Of a stretch of 64,000 nt of DNA, positions 32,933 through 44,442 are shown piece after piece. The stretch spans positions 52,329,001 to 52,393,000 of the forward strand of contig NC_088916.1 of NCBI RefSeq assembly GCF_963576675.1, given 5' to 3'. Under the pieces are notes generated by a model, which made no database searches, was not told where the DNA came from, and saw nothing but the letters and a program-made list of their open reading frames with translations. Within the stretch, counting starts at the first letter, position 1. The number at the start of each line of letters is the position of its first letter. Position numbers and translations under genes: made by a program. Source of the stretch: Euphorbia lathyris (lineage: Eukaryota; Streptophyta; Magnoliopsida; Malpighiales; Euphorbiaceae).

Positions 32933-33600
32933 AGGCTAACGAGGAATCTGCTACGATCTCCAGATTGATAATCATTAGAAACTGTTATCAAAAGATTTTC
33001 TTTGTTTAGTTGTTATTTTATGATAGAGCTGATTGATTAATGACATTATATGAACTGGTAGAATGTGATAAAGATGATACCTTTTCTTATAGCAATGTAA
33101 AGATGCTAACTGAAATTGCAGCTGTGAATTCATTCTTGTAATGGCTGGAAATAAAATAAATGATTTCTATGAATTGTGCATTAGCACATGAGTATTGAAT
33201 GGCAGTAAACTGCCCCAATTAAAAAGTTCTGAAATTTAATACATTTTTATTCAAAAAATGGTTTTTGACTTTAGGTGGTTGAAAAATAAAGTCTGCCTTC
33301 TTTTTCTAGCTGGTGATGACTTCATTTTTGTGGGTTAAACTAAACCGCATTTAACTCTGCTGTAAAATAGTATGGCACCTGAACTGAACTTAAAAGAACT
33401 AGTACCTTGTCATAACTTAAAGAAAGCTTCAACTTTTAAATTAAAGTTAGCATTTTCCACATGAAAAGACATTACATTGAATTAATGAAGATCCATACAA
33501 CAATGGCCCCATACAACATTGAGCTAAGCAAACAAGAATGAAGTGCAAATCTCAAAGCAAAAAAAGGGTAACAACATTACAAAAAGAAGACATAATAAAT
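32933..33600. other. Space between two tail-to-tail genes
   Basis: 3' UTR and flank of the thioredoxin-fold gene (plus strand) and of the small membrane-protein gene (minus strand). AT-rich; no further gene seen. Confidence 0.5.
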
Positions 33601-33616
33601 GAAGAAAGATGAAGAA

Positions 33617-33997
33617 TCATTGATGTTCATGAGGGTGGTGCTGGTCGTCGTTTTCTTCGTTCTTAATTTCCGGGTGGGATTGAGGTGGTGTAGATGGAAG
33701 AACAGAAGAGTTAGGAAGTGAAGAAGGCGGAGGAGGAGGAGGAGGAGGGGTGATTCTACCATCAATGCAAGAAGAACAATGAGTCTCTGCCCAGCCCTCA
33801 ATATCATAATGACCATAACCTAAGATTCTCCTTCCAGAGCAAATTCTTCCAATCATAACAGCAATTACCCCCAAAACCATTATAACAACAAGCACAGCAA
33901 TGACTGGGCCAACTGCGCCGTGGGACGAAGAGTGGGTGCTGAATGAATCCTGAGCTATTGTCACTGCCGGTGTCTGCTGGGTCACTGGCATTGACAT
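33617..33997 (-). CDS. Small single-pass membrane protein of a conserved plant family
   Basis: 126 residues from the ATG at 33997; an in-frame ATG also lies at 33991. After a short Ser/Thr/His-rich N terminus comes one strongly hydrophobic helix (GPVIAVLVVIMVLGVIAVMI, about residues 30-49). This is followed by a conserved juxtamembrane block, GRICSGRRILGYGHYDIEGW, and a CSSCIDG cysteine motif. A proline run of eight residues (PPPPPPPP) and a His/Glu-rich tail (DDQHHPHEHQ) follow. Small plant proteins with this helix-RxCSGRR-GYGxYDIEGW layout occur widely, but I know of no established function. The 5' flank has a GA/AG microsatellite near 34161-34192 that may lie in the leader. Single exon as read; a leader intron is possible. 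Confidence 0.75.
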   Translation of the reverse strand: MSMPVTQQTPAVTIAQDSFSTHSSSHGAVGPVIAVLVVIMVLGVIAVMIGRICSGRRILGYGHYDIEGWAETHCSSCIDGRITPPPPPPPPSSLPNSSVLPSTPPQSHPEIKNEENDDQHHPHEHQ

Positions 33998-33999
33998 TG

Positions 34000-34858
34000 C
34001 CAAGATTTAGCTGCAAAATGGAAGAACGAAGAATGAAGAAGTGAGATGTAAATTTAGAAATTTGAATGTGGAGAATAGAATAGATATGGAACTTCAAATT
34101 TGCAATTGTACTATACTATCCCCACTCTGACTTGATGCCTGTAAGTAAGTAAGTGAATGAAAGAGAGAGAGAGAGAAAGAAAGAAAGAGAGATTCTGTAG
34201 ATAGCCAAAAAAGTACAAAACAACTTTTTAGAATTAGTAACTAATTTTGGCATTTATCATTTTGGTTAGGGCGGGAGGATAATATTTTCTCAATCTTCTT
34301 TTTAAATTCTAAAATATCCCAAATACAAACACATCAAAAAGCTGCAATTTTTATTTAATTTTTATATGGAGAGAGTGCATAGTTTGGTGTTTCTGTTGTT
34401 GGGCGTTAAGAAATCAAACAAAAAGTAAGAGGTTTCGATATCATGATCGTGTTATGTGATCGAGTCGTGTGAATCGGGTTGTCTAGAGAGGAAGGGGGCA
34501 AAGCAAAGGGGAGGAAAGGAAAAAAGTTTCCATATTTAAATAAGAGAAAAGGACAGAGAAAGAGAAGACAGTAAAAGGACGAAAAGAAAGGTAAAAGAGA
34601 AAAGAAAGGACTGAGGCTGGAATGGGAATCTAAAAGAAACGACTTGAAAAACTACAAAAACTTGCCTTTTCGAAAACGCCTAACACCTTTCTCAACAACT
34701 TCTATGGATTGGAAAACAACCTTAACCATTTTCACTTTCTATTTCAATAATTTCATGTTTTGAACCTGCTCTTATATTTCTACCCACACCATTTGTTCTC
34801 TTCCTTATTGGAAATTTGGATGTCATCACAACTCTATCAAGACAAGTCATCAATTATA
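34000..34858. other. Upstream region of the small membrane-protein gene
   Basis: Contains (GA)n/(GAAA)n purine tracts at 34161-34192 and another purine-rich stretch at 34480-34620. No coding region recognised. Confidence 0.5.
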
Positions 34859-35550
34859 GGGTATTGCTATATACCGCAAAAGTTATACTTTCCACCGCAC
34901 TCTTTTGACATTTATACCATCCTCACAATTTCAAACCAATAACCAAAAACTCTCAAATCCTCTTTAGCTTTTGAAGCTTTTCATAAAACCCGACCTAAAA
35001 CGACATACCGCCAAAGGAAGGAAGGGGAAAAGGCTTAATGAATCTTCCGATAAGTTTTTTTTGAAAAAAATGTCCGAAATCACGGGTTGTGCCTCCGAAA
35101 TCAGAGGCGGAACCCGTTTTTTTTTTTTTGCCTAAACGGAACTCCGATGCCGTTGCCACCACGGGCGGAACGGACGAACTGTTCGTTCCGCCCGTGGTGG
35201 CAACAACGTCGGCCATACTTTCCACCGTAAGGTGGAACTGGGTGGCACGCTCGTTCCACCGTATGGTGGAACTGGGTGACGCATCCGTTTAGGCTTATTC
35301 CTTAAAAAAAAAAATTCAAAATTTAAAAAACGAATTTTTAATTTAAATTTATATCGTAAGATTACTTCGTGTTCGAAATCATGGTCTTCGGGAATACTCG
35401 GATCCATTTTCGTTAAATTCGGGTTTTTAGGCTTGGGAGAGAAAGAGAGAAAAAAAAAATTTGAGTTTTTAAAAAAAATAAAATGAGAATGGCGTAAATG
35501 TCAAAAGCGTGCGGTGGAGGAAAAAAAAGTTGCGGTATATAGCAGCTCAC
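34859..35550. mobile_element. Mutator-like nonautonomous TIR element with a strong internal hairpin
   Basis: Ends are inverted matches over about 60 bases, containing TGCTATATACCGCAA, CCACCGCAC and CTTTTGACATTTA. A 9-base flank TCAATTATA (34850-34858) / TTAATTATA (35551-35559) differs at one position, fitting a Mutator-type TSD. Inside, 35152-35172 and 35184-35204 form a perfect 21-bp stem (GTTGCCACCACGGGCGGAACG) with an 11-base loop. No transposase frame. Confidence 0.7.
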
Positions 35551-35802
35551 TTAATTATATTTTATATATTTATTTACTAGACGCCATCTTACATTTGTTA
35601 TCCTCAACAATCACAAAATTCATATATTTTCAACCATCATCAACATTATATTATTGATAACAAAAGTGTACACGTTATCAGTATTTAATACTCAAACTTA
35701 ACACGTCAATCAACCTACTAGTATAAAAAACATAAAAACAAGGGCACAACATTTCTAGACCAAAAGTAGAATTTCCTTTTTTTTTCTCCTATTAAACTTT
35801 TA

Positions 35803-36132
35803 GGGCTTGATTGGATAGATGGTTTAGAGGGGTTAGTAAGGGAATGGTTAGTAAGGGTTGATGGAAACCCTTGTTTGGGAGAAGGAAGGGTTAGTAAGGG
35901 TTTCTACAAACCCATGTTTGGAACACAAAAAAATTAGGAGGGTAAGAGTTTGGAGGGATTTTGAAGGGTTTCTTTTTAACAAATTGCATCCAATTTTGAA
36001 CCCTCCAATTTGGTGGGTTTGGAAGGGTTATAAATTACCCTTCCTTCCCCTTCCTTCCCTTTCCTTACCGTTCCCTACCTTTCTCTACCATTCCTTTATT
36101 AACCCTTCACTACCCTTCATCCAATCAAGCCC
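35803..36132. mobile_element. Tourist-like (PIF/Harbinger) MITE
   Basis: 330 bases with TIRs GGGCTTGATTGGATAGATGG and the inverse of GGGCTTGATTGGATGAAGGG, flanked by TTA on both sides (35800-35802, 36133-36135). The interior repeats GGTTAGTAAGGG and its complement, so the whole element can fold back. Confidence 0.85.
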
Positions 36133-36447
36133 TTAGGTTCTCACCTCCAGATTCTTTGTATATATAAATAAATAACTAGGTAACCGGCATATATAATAAT
36201 TACTCCTTATTACATTTATTACAAAATTTATTCTATTAGACGATAACATAAATTAATCACATTAATTATTATATTTATTTCTAATAACTCCCTTAATTAA
36301 AATACTCATTTAATATACCAACATTATGAATTATAATGGGTGTTGTTAAACTTAGCACTTGTTTCACACATTTAGCCTAGGGGAAATGACGAAACTGCCC
36401 TTATTGTTTTTGGGAAGCAAAAAGTATTTTTTTTCTCTCTACGGAAC

Positions 36448-36472
36448 GTGGGCGTGATGTTCACACGCCCAC
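36448..36472. repeat. Inverted repeat GTGGGCGTG/CACGCCCAC
   Basis: A 9-bp GC-rich stem with a 7-base loop in AT-rich surroundings, about 200 bases from the plant-mobile-domain fragment. It may be a terminal or subterminal part of that element. Confidence 0.6.
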
Positions 36473-36679
36473 ATGTGAATTTTTTTTTTCCAATTTTTAA
36501 ATTTTAATTATAATTATTCTAAAGAATTCTAAATATTACAATTATTAACATTATAATTTGAATTATAATTACTAACATTATAATTAAATAATATACATGA
36601 AGTATTAAATATGTATTAAAATGTGTTAAAAACAATAAGTTCTAAAGAATTCTAAATATTAAAAAATTACAACAAGTCA

Positions 36680-37710
36680 ATTCGTCCTGTTCCATTCCTC
36701 CATAATCTGCTCCGAATCAGTCCTAAATGGTGGAGCCTGCTCAGCGGGCACGAGTGCAATCGTCCGCTGAGCGACGTCTGCCAAACGGCTAACCCGCTGC
36801 CCAAAATTAAATGTTAGAAAAAAACATAGGTAAAACAATAATAAATAAATAAATAATAAAAAACTTACATATTCGCTGTTGGAGCGAGAATGGTGGACCG
36901 GCACATCCTGAGGGCACGAAGCAGACGGGGATGTGAATATCGTCTGTACCACTCCATGTACCCGACAACACAAGCACCAAGATCGGCTCCAACTGTCTGG
37001 CATCTCCTGCAATCAACGCCACGAGTAGATGGAAATCTCCACCAAGTATCATCAACTGTTACTCCGGAATGCGTGAGTTTATACGATATAGACTTCCATG
37101 GCCGAAATATAGTATCCGGTCTAATGTACTTCGTCGGGATAGTCTGAACATAACCGACCTGATGAAGTACTCGGTCGGGCATATATGGCTCAACAATATC
37201 TCTACACCGTATCCACTCGGCGTAGGACGCCCAAAACTGATCATCATCGGCGACTGGACCAAAAGGCAACCACATCACCTGCAAAAAATATATAATAACA
37301 TGTTAATAAGAAATGACATTTGTTTAAGTAAATTGTTGCAAGTATTTTACCTCGGCTGCCGCCATCTGGTCAAATTATGCACAAAAGCTCACGAGTCGGG
37401 AGGCCTTCCTGTCTGGAGTCCCGACATCCCATCTACACGCCCGGAGAGCAGTGTCTGGAGTCTGGAGTGGTAGTCGATGGGGTTGGAATGCCGGAAAGTA
37501 CTCATATATCCACGCCTGGAGGAGGGTTAAACATCCACATATACCCGGACACTCTCCTCTACTCACTATCACTAGCTGCCGATATAAGGTGGAAAGTGTA
37601 GAAGATCCCTAAGAACGTCCAACAGCCCCTGTGACGCCAGCGTGAACCTCCTGGAGATGGGATGACCTGATCCTATCGCCACTCTTGTCGACAAACAAGG
37701 TGGATCCTAA
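36680..37710 (-). pseudogene. Plant mobile domain (MAIN-like) transposon-derived fragment
   Basis: Blocks on the minus strand: LLQAWIYEYFPAFQP near 37500, then an intron-like gap. Next comes a 139-codon open stretch at 36865-37284 with VMWLPFGPVADD, CRDIVEPYMPDRVLHQVGY and a histidine/tryptophan pattern (DDTWWRFPSTRG, YMEWYRRYSHPRLL). This is the layout of the plant mobile domain (PF10536-type) shared by MAIN/MAIL proteins and some transposons. Exons are disturbed (a stop follows LVSFCA near 37375) and the N terminus joins LINE sequence at about 37.71 kb. It is therefore read as a dead, transposon-borne copy and not a host MAIN-like gene. Confidence 0.65.
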
Positions 37711-40700
37711 CATAAGTCATATCCATTTGAACTAATTTAATCAGAACCTCTTTCCCAGCACTAGATAAGAATTGATGACCCTAATATCCAAACCGCTTCC
37801 GAAGCCTGTCAAATAAGAAGACAAATATATTGCATTTCGATCTGCCAATGAGTGATGGAAGCCCTAGATAACGTCTCGTATCAAGTGGGGAGAACACCTG
37901 TAGAAGCGAACATAAAGCAAACCTAATATCATGTTTCACATTTGCACTGAAGTATACACTCGACTTATTCAAATTAATACCTTGGCCTGACGCTAACTCG
38001 TACTCCGCAAGTATGTCCACCACCTTTTGTGCTTCTGGTAGAAAGGCTCCAAAGAATATGGAACTCCCATATGCAAAAGATAAATGTGTTACTGAAGAAG
38101 CACCAATACATACTTTACAACCTGCAATCAAGCCCTCCCTCTCAGCTTCAGTATTAATTTAGAGAGAACTTCAGCACATAATATAAAGAGATATGATGAT
38201 AAAAGGTCTCTTTGCCTCAAACCCCTTAATGGGTTAATAAGACCAACTAGCTCTTTGTTAACCATTACTGAATACGACACCGTTGGCACACACAAATTTA
38301 TCCATCGGACCCAGTGATCATAAAAAATCAATCTTTGCATGACCACTTCTAGAAATGTCTAATCAACTTTATCATACGTGTTATCACCATTTTATATAGG
38401 TTTTAAAGTATAGTTTTGTCTTTATTTTTGAGTCTTCATGTATATTTTCCCCTGATTATAAGTGACTTTGATCTTATTATGGTCTTAATTAGATTTTTGA
38501 GTTATTTCAGGTAGTTTCGGGCCTTAAACAAAGAGAATTGGCAATTTCAGCATAACTGCTCACCGAGCTACACCAGGTAGCTCACCAAGCTACTCGATGA
38601 GCTACTTTTTTGAGTCAATGTAGGAAATATAAAGTCATGACATGGTACTCGAAATTAAGTGGCAGCTCGACGAGCTAGAACACAATACAGAATTAGAATA
38701 ACAGTGAAACTCTACCTAGAAATGCTCGGTTTATGCATCTTCCACGACTCTAATTCGACAAGAAGAAGGTTAGAATACCCACTAATGGATCAGGGGAAAT
38801 TATAGGGTTTATAGAGGTCTTTGATCCCTATAAATAAAGAACTTTTCATTGTAATTGGAGATTATATTAGTCGTAACTTAGTTTTACTTTCCGTTTTCAC
38901 ATACTTTAGTTTTTAGTTTAGTTTTCATTCATTTTTACTTAGTTTAGTTTACTATTTTCGTTCTATTATTAGTTTGGTTAAGCAAGATTTTCCATTAGTT
39001 TGTTAATTCCCTTTTTGTTTTCAAGTTAAGTTTATCTAATTCAAAGTTCCTCTTCATCTACACTCTCTTTCATCCTAACTTTTAATTGATAATCCAAACT
39101 TGTTAAGCGTGAGTTCATCTTCAGTCCATCCCATCATGCCTTTCTGTCTTAGCTCAGATATGAGCTAAAACACTATAGGCTAGGATAGCGGTGAACCGTG
39201 CTTAACGAGTATGGATCGTTAAATAGGCATTTATGTCATATTGTAGGACTTAACTAGAGAATTAACTAAAGTGTTGCTTACCTCTATATAAGAAACCTAA
39301 CCAAGTAATTAGGTAGAGAAGTTGAATTGCAAAACCTAACCAAATAAATTATTCAACTTAGCATATTAGTTAATCTTATACCTTTATCGAATAGTGCGTC
39401 TTCATGGTCTACGTTACGGCTTAGCCTTGGTTTTCATAATGTCTAATGCCTTCAAACATAATTAGAGATTTTGCCTAACCAAGCATCGACCTAATAGTGC
39501 TTGAAGTAGATTTAGTAGTTCTTGATTGGAGTTACTATTTTCTAATGGAAAACCACCGTCTCGAGTTAACCTTTAAACACACACAACATAAACTTATTGA
39601 TCCATAAGAGTTAGTATGGACATCCTAAATCCTAGTCTTCCATTCATACACATAGACAAATCAATTGTTAGTTTGCCTTGCCTTTTAGTTAAATCATTAG
39701 TACAAAATACAATTCAAAATCACCTAATTGATACCTTAGATAATATATGATTTAAGTACGAGTAGGGAATTGAATAGTAGTCCTTGTGGGATTCATGCTA
39801 TTTTTTAGGACTTTATTACTTGATACGATAGAGTCCACTTGCTCTTAATTCTAATTATACACTTTAGCACTATCAATATGCTTTACTAATGTCTAGTTTG
39901 ATAGCCATTTCCCCATAATTACCTTGATTTTTACACTTCATATGATGAATGGACTCAAAAGCTATCTGGACATTATTAATATTGGATCGACCAGGTACAA
40001 AAGCCGACTGACTCTCATGCACCTATTTCAGTCTATTAGCCAGCACCTTCAGTATTATCTTATACAATACATTGCAGAGGGATATAGGTCTTAGGTTTTT
40101 GATCGATTTTGGGGATTCACACTTTGGTATTATGACTACAATAATATTATTTAGATCATCTGGAAACTCCCTTCTCTCTAACAAACCCACAAGCCTAAAA
40201 AAAGTCCCTCTTGATTCTATCCCAATAACGCTGGAAAAATCCTAGACTCATTCCATCCGGACCTGGTGATTTATCTGAATTCATAGAAAATGCAACTATC
40301 TTAAATTCATCAATACAGAAAGGAGCTACAAACATATTGTCCATATCATTCTCAACTATAGGTGATATCACACTTACAGTTTGAACTAGGTTAAACATAA
40401 ATGGAGCGAAAAGGTTGGTGAAATACTCACAAATGTGCACTGCCAATGTTGTTGTTCCTTCAACCGCATCTCCCTACTCATCTATGATGTAGGAAATTTC
40501 ATTCCTCTTACTGCGAACTTTTACATCGGTATGGATTTTTTTTGTATATAGGTCCCCGTCTCTAAGCCAAAATAGTTTAACCCTCTATTTTCTCAAAACT
40601 TCCTCATCTTCCAACAAAATATTTAGCCTCCTTTTTGTCTCGAAATATTAAGCTATCAAGCTCCTATTGGTTTTCTCATGTAAATCGACTAATTGCTTAT

Positions 40701-42740
40701 TGAGAAGCTGAATTTGTTTTGTGAACTTTAATTGGAATCCATTTCCCCATTTCTTCATTGCCTCTACACAACTGGCCAAATGCGAAGTTAATGGCATATT
40801 TTCCCTTCTACCTCAAATTGAACAGACCATCTCGTCGAACCCATCCTCTCTCGTCCAAGCTAATTCAAAATGGAATGGTCTTTTACCCTTAGTTACATTT
40901 GTTATTGCTAATTGGAGGCTTATAGGTGTATGATCAAAATATGAGGATGCTTGATTCTGTAATTTGTACTCATGAAATAAGTGTAACCAATTCTCGCTAG
41001 CAAAAGCCCTATCCAGCTTCTATTGAATCCATAATTTCGAATTCAAATTCTCACCCACGTGAAAAGGCAACCCTCCATGTTAAGTTCAGATAAGTTACAG
41101 TCACTGATCGCTCAACCAAACTCTTGCATCAGATGCCCCGGATAATTGACTCCTCCATATTTCTCATCACTATTAAGTATAGAATTGAAATCACCCATAA
41201 CCACCTAAGGCATGTTTTGTGAGGCCTCAATGGTTCTAAGTAAATTCCAAGAATTCGTATGTTTATTACGATCAGCATAACTATAAAAAGCTACAAATCT
41301 CCATGAACCCATATCCATGTCCTTAACTAACACATTAGTATGGTGATCAGAATGACCGAGAACGGGTGCATCAATCCCTTCCTTCCACATGAATGTTAAA
41401 CCCCCACTTCTACCACGACTGTTGATTACCAAGCAACCCCTAGAACTAAATTTTCTTCTCAATCTATCAAAATTGTTGTCATCTACCAACGTCTTCATGA
41501 GGAAATAAGATCGGGTTTGTTAGTCCGGACTAACTCCCACAATGATCGAACTGCACGAGTATTCTCCAGCCTTTGGCAGTTCCAACTAATGCAACTCATT
41601 TCCAGGTCAACCACTGTTTGCTACCACCCATTGAAGCGTCTTCCATCCTCCTTCATTTTCATCATTAAACATAGTGGTATTAGCTTCCTTTGCCACTTTA
41701 TTCATTTGACTTCCCCTCAGCGGTATACCATGCATGCATTCCTCCTCCCTCCCTATTGTATAGGACCTCATTTGGGATCTAACTGGTGAAGTAGTCCACG
41801 AAGTTCCCCCAATCCCATATGGCAATGTACCTCCTTCCCCTGGTTCTCTTAACCATCTCGACCCTCTTTGGTTGCCACCTCTCTGAATTGGTCTTTTAAC
41901 CAATCACCTCATTCGCTCTAGAGCTCTGATGCCCCCAACATCAAATAGTCGTTCACAAAACCGATAAGAATGATCCAGTTTACCACACAAATAACAGAAC
42001 ATCCCTAATCTTTCGTACCTGAAATGGATGAAAGACCATTCCCCCTTCTACTTTCGGATTTTCTTGAACCGCTTCATAGGCTTCATTGTGTCGATCAAGA
42101 CTCCGATCCTCATATACTGCCTAAAGATGGCTGAACCATTTTGGTGTCATATTCGCAAAACTTTCCAATAAAGTCCCCCAACTGTTTCCCCACCAATTCT
42201 GACATTGTACCAAGTGGTAGGTCATAAATCTGAACCCAGATTGCCATAAAATTCAGATCGACATGTTTAGGCTCCACCTCTAACTGCCATTGATTCATCT
42301 CAAGCATGTAATTGATGAATGCCCATGGACTACCAAAATTCTATCCTTATCGACTTTGTGAAAAAATTCAGAAAAAATCAAATTTGGGACAATCTCCTGA
42401 ATCGTGATCCCTCTTCATGGCCTCCATAGATTTGCCATGCAGATATTTATCACAGAGAAGTTCAGTGCCTTATTTGTAACAAACCGACCGATCAGAATCA
42501 ACGAGCTATCAACTTCCAATCTGTTCGTCAACGAGATCCCCAACTCCAAATCCTCATGCTTCTCCTCGCCGATGTTAATATTAGTCAGCCTTTCCTCTGT
42601 GGACCGGAACCCCAATGCCCACTCTCGAATAAAACAAGTAACTTACCCAGAAAAAGTTGGAACCTCAACCCAAGTTTTGGACAAAAACAAACTCTCTCAC
42701 ACCTTGGAACCCTAATGCCGACATAAAGATAAATCAAGGA
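37711..42740 (-). mobile_element. Degenerate L1-type LINE, split by a solo LTR
   Basis: Minus-strand order: ORF1 (about 41.9-42.7 kb), with a still intact CCHC knuckle CYLCGKLDHSYRFC near 41.96 kb. ORF2 starts at 41599 (MSCISWNCQRLENT) with endonuclease blocks at 41205-41498. The reverse transcriptase follows at 39876-40480 (DKSPGPDGM, SQSAFVPGRSN, MAIKLDISKAY) and 37711-38378 (DKVD, then GLRQRDLLSSYLF). The YADD box reads YGSS, so it is catalytically dead. Many stops and shifts. The 3' end, including any RNase H domain, is missing where the plant-mobile-domain fragment begins. The oldest-looking of the LINEs here. Confidence 0.8.
38379..39875 (-). mobile_element. Solo LTR (1,497 bp)
   Basis: Read on the minus strand it begins TGATAGTGCTAAAGTG and ends GGTGATAACA, the TG...CA form of an LTR. 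On that strand the flanks are CATAT before and CGTAT after, a 5-bp TSD with one difference. Deleting the LTR and one flank restores the LINE codons for SKAYDKVD exactly. It contains no gag or pol and no second LTR, so it is a recombined solo LTR. Repeated AGCTCGACGAGCT-like words near 38570-38690 are reminiscent of large Ty3-type LTRs, but the superfamily is not proven. Confidence 0.82.
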
Positions 42741-44442
42741 AACTTACACAAACAAAAAAAAAATACGGAACCTTAGCCTAAGGTTAGGTCGAAGACAAAT
42801 ACACTCTCACTTTGAAGAGACGAATGCACTCTTACTTTGGAGAGACAATTATAGAATTGTCTTTATTATATTATAATTTATTAATATTTTTTAAACAAAT
42901 TTAATTGAATGCATTTATAATTAGAATGAATTTAAATAAATTTAATTATTTCTTCAATTTCAAAATAATTATTACATTTGATCAAATTTTCCTATTTCAT
43001 TTTATTTATGAGATTCAATTCTCAAGGTAATATTTTCCTATTTTACCATTATTAACAAATTTCACACTACTTATTTCATCCTTATCTTAATTAATGAGTT
43101 AATTAAGTGGATGATATTTTAATTCATTTTGTACGGGTTTAATGCAAATCAAGCATTTCGTTGTAAATCAATCATTTCGTTCGTACATGAATAACAATAG
43201 TTTGGAACTGTTTTTCTATTAAAAAAAATTAAAATGAATTTAATTAGAATGCATTTAATTAGAATGAGTTTAAATGTGTTTACAAAAAAACGAGTTTAAA
43301 TGAATTTAATTACCATAAAGTCCTCTATGTATCTACTTATAGTAGGTTAATTTCACGTGATTAAGTTAGCACACAGACTTGAGATTCCTTACCTGCCTCT
43401 CTTAATAACGTAGTATTCGACTCCTACCTACAAACTCAAATTAGATAACACATGATCACTTAACAATAATTTGAAACAGAGAAAGACAAAATATTAAACA
43501 TAGGATAAATGGTCACGTACCAATGGATTATAATTTATATGGCAATTACTTATCGGTTGGTGCAATCTCATCAGAAAAATAAAGGTGTCGTTGAAAATGA
43601 GTCTCTTTCCTTTATCATTTCACACCATCCCAATGCCAACTTTACTTTGATAGCAACATTTCACCCCCACCCCACCCCCCTACTCTCATACCCTACTTTC
43701 TGCCAACCCAATTATTATTATTCACTGGTACATTTTTTGTCATGTTTCCCTACTTCCTTTTGCAACCACAAATATGTATCTTAACCTGTAAACTGCTTCA
43801 ACTCAGAAATTCAAACTCATCATGATAATGGTGTCGACGCGATGGGAATCGTGCCGGCAATAAAATGTATGCAGGAAATTAATACTATGGTCCAGGATTC
43901 ATGGTTTTCATGGTTTTCAATAATCTATAATGAAGCCTAATTGGGAAGGATGACACTTTAAATAAAATCTAATTAAAGTAAGACAGGCTCTCTGCTGAAA
44001 AAGAGCCAAAGAAAATATATAATCTAAATGAATGTACATTCTATATGAACTGGTTGTAAAGTTGAATGGTAGACTCAGGTCATATCAAGCTACGCCTTAG
44101 TTCCAACAAAACAAATATCGAAAGTTGGTTAACCCTCAAAATCAGCTACGTTTAGTGCCAAAATAATAACTAATACATAATACACATCCCTGTGGTGTTA
44201 TCTCGAGCATGCTGTATTGTGTATCTATGCAAGTTCCTAATGGAACATTGTGTTGATACTAATACTTACATTTGTTTTAAAGAGTGTAGAACCCCGTCTT
44301 CGCAAGATTTTAGGGGTCTGGAAGGTAGGCAGCACAACAGCAGTTGCCACCACTTCCAGCACACACATTGTGTTGGGAAAGATAGTTTCTTTTAAGCCCT
44401 TGAGATAAGAAACATTCATGCTAAAAAAATTAGTATGAAGAA
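42741..44442. other. AT-rich intergenic region downstream of CTC1
   Basis: No gene recognised. The part nearest 44.4 kb should contain the CTC1 3' UTR. A C-rich stretch lies at 43665-43682. The rest is AT-rich with decayed repeats. Confidence 0.5.

Noticed and set aside
36677..37601. Several plus-strand frames of 65-134 codons around 37 kb
   Set aside because: They are shadows of the minus-strand mobile-domain fragment; none shows a domain of its own.
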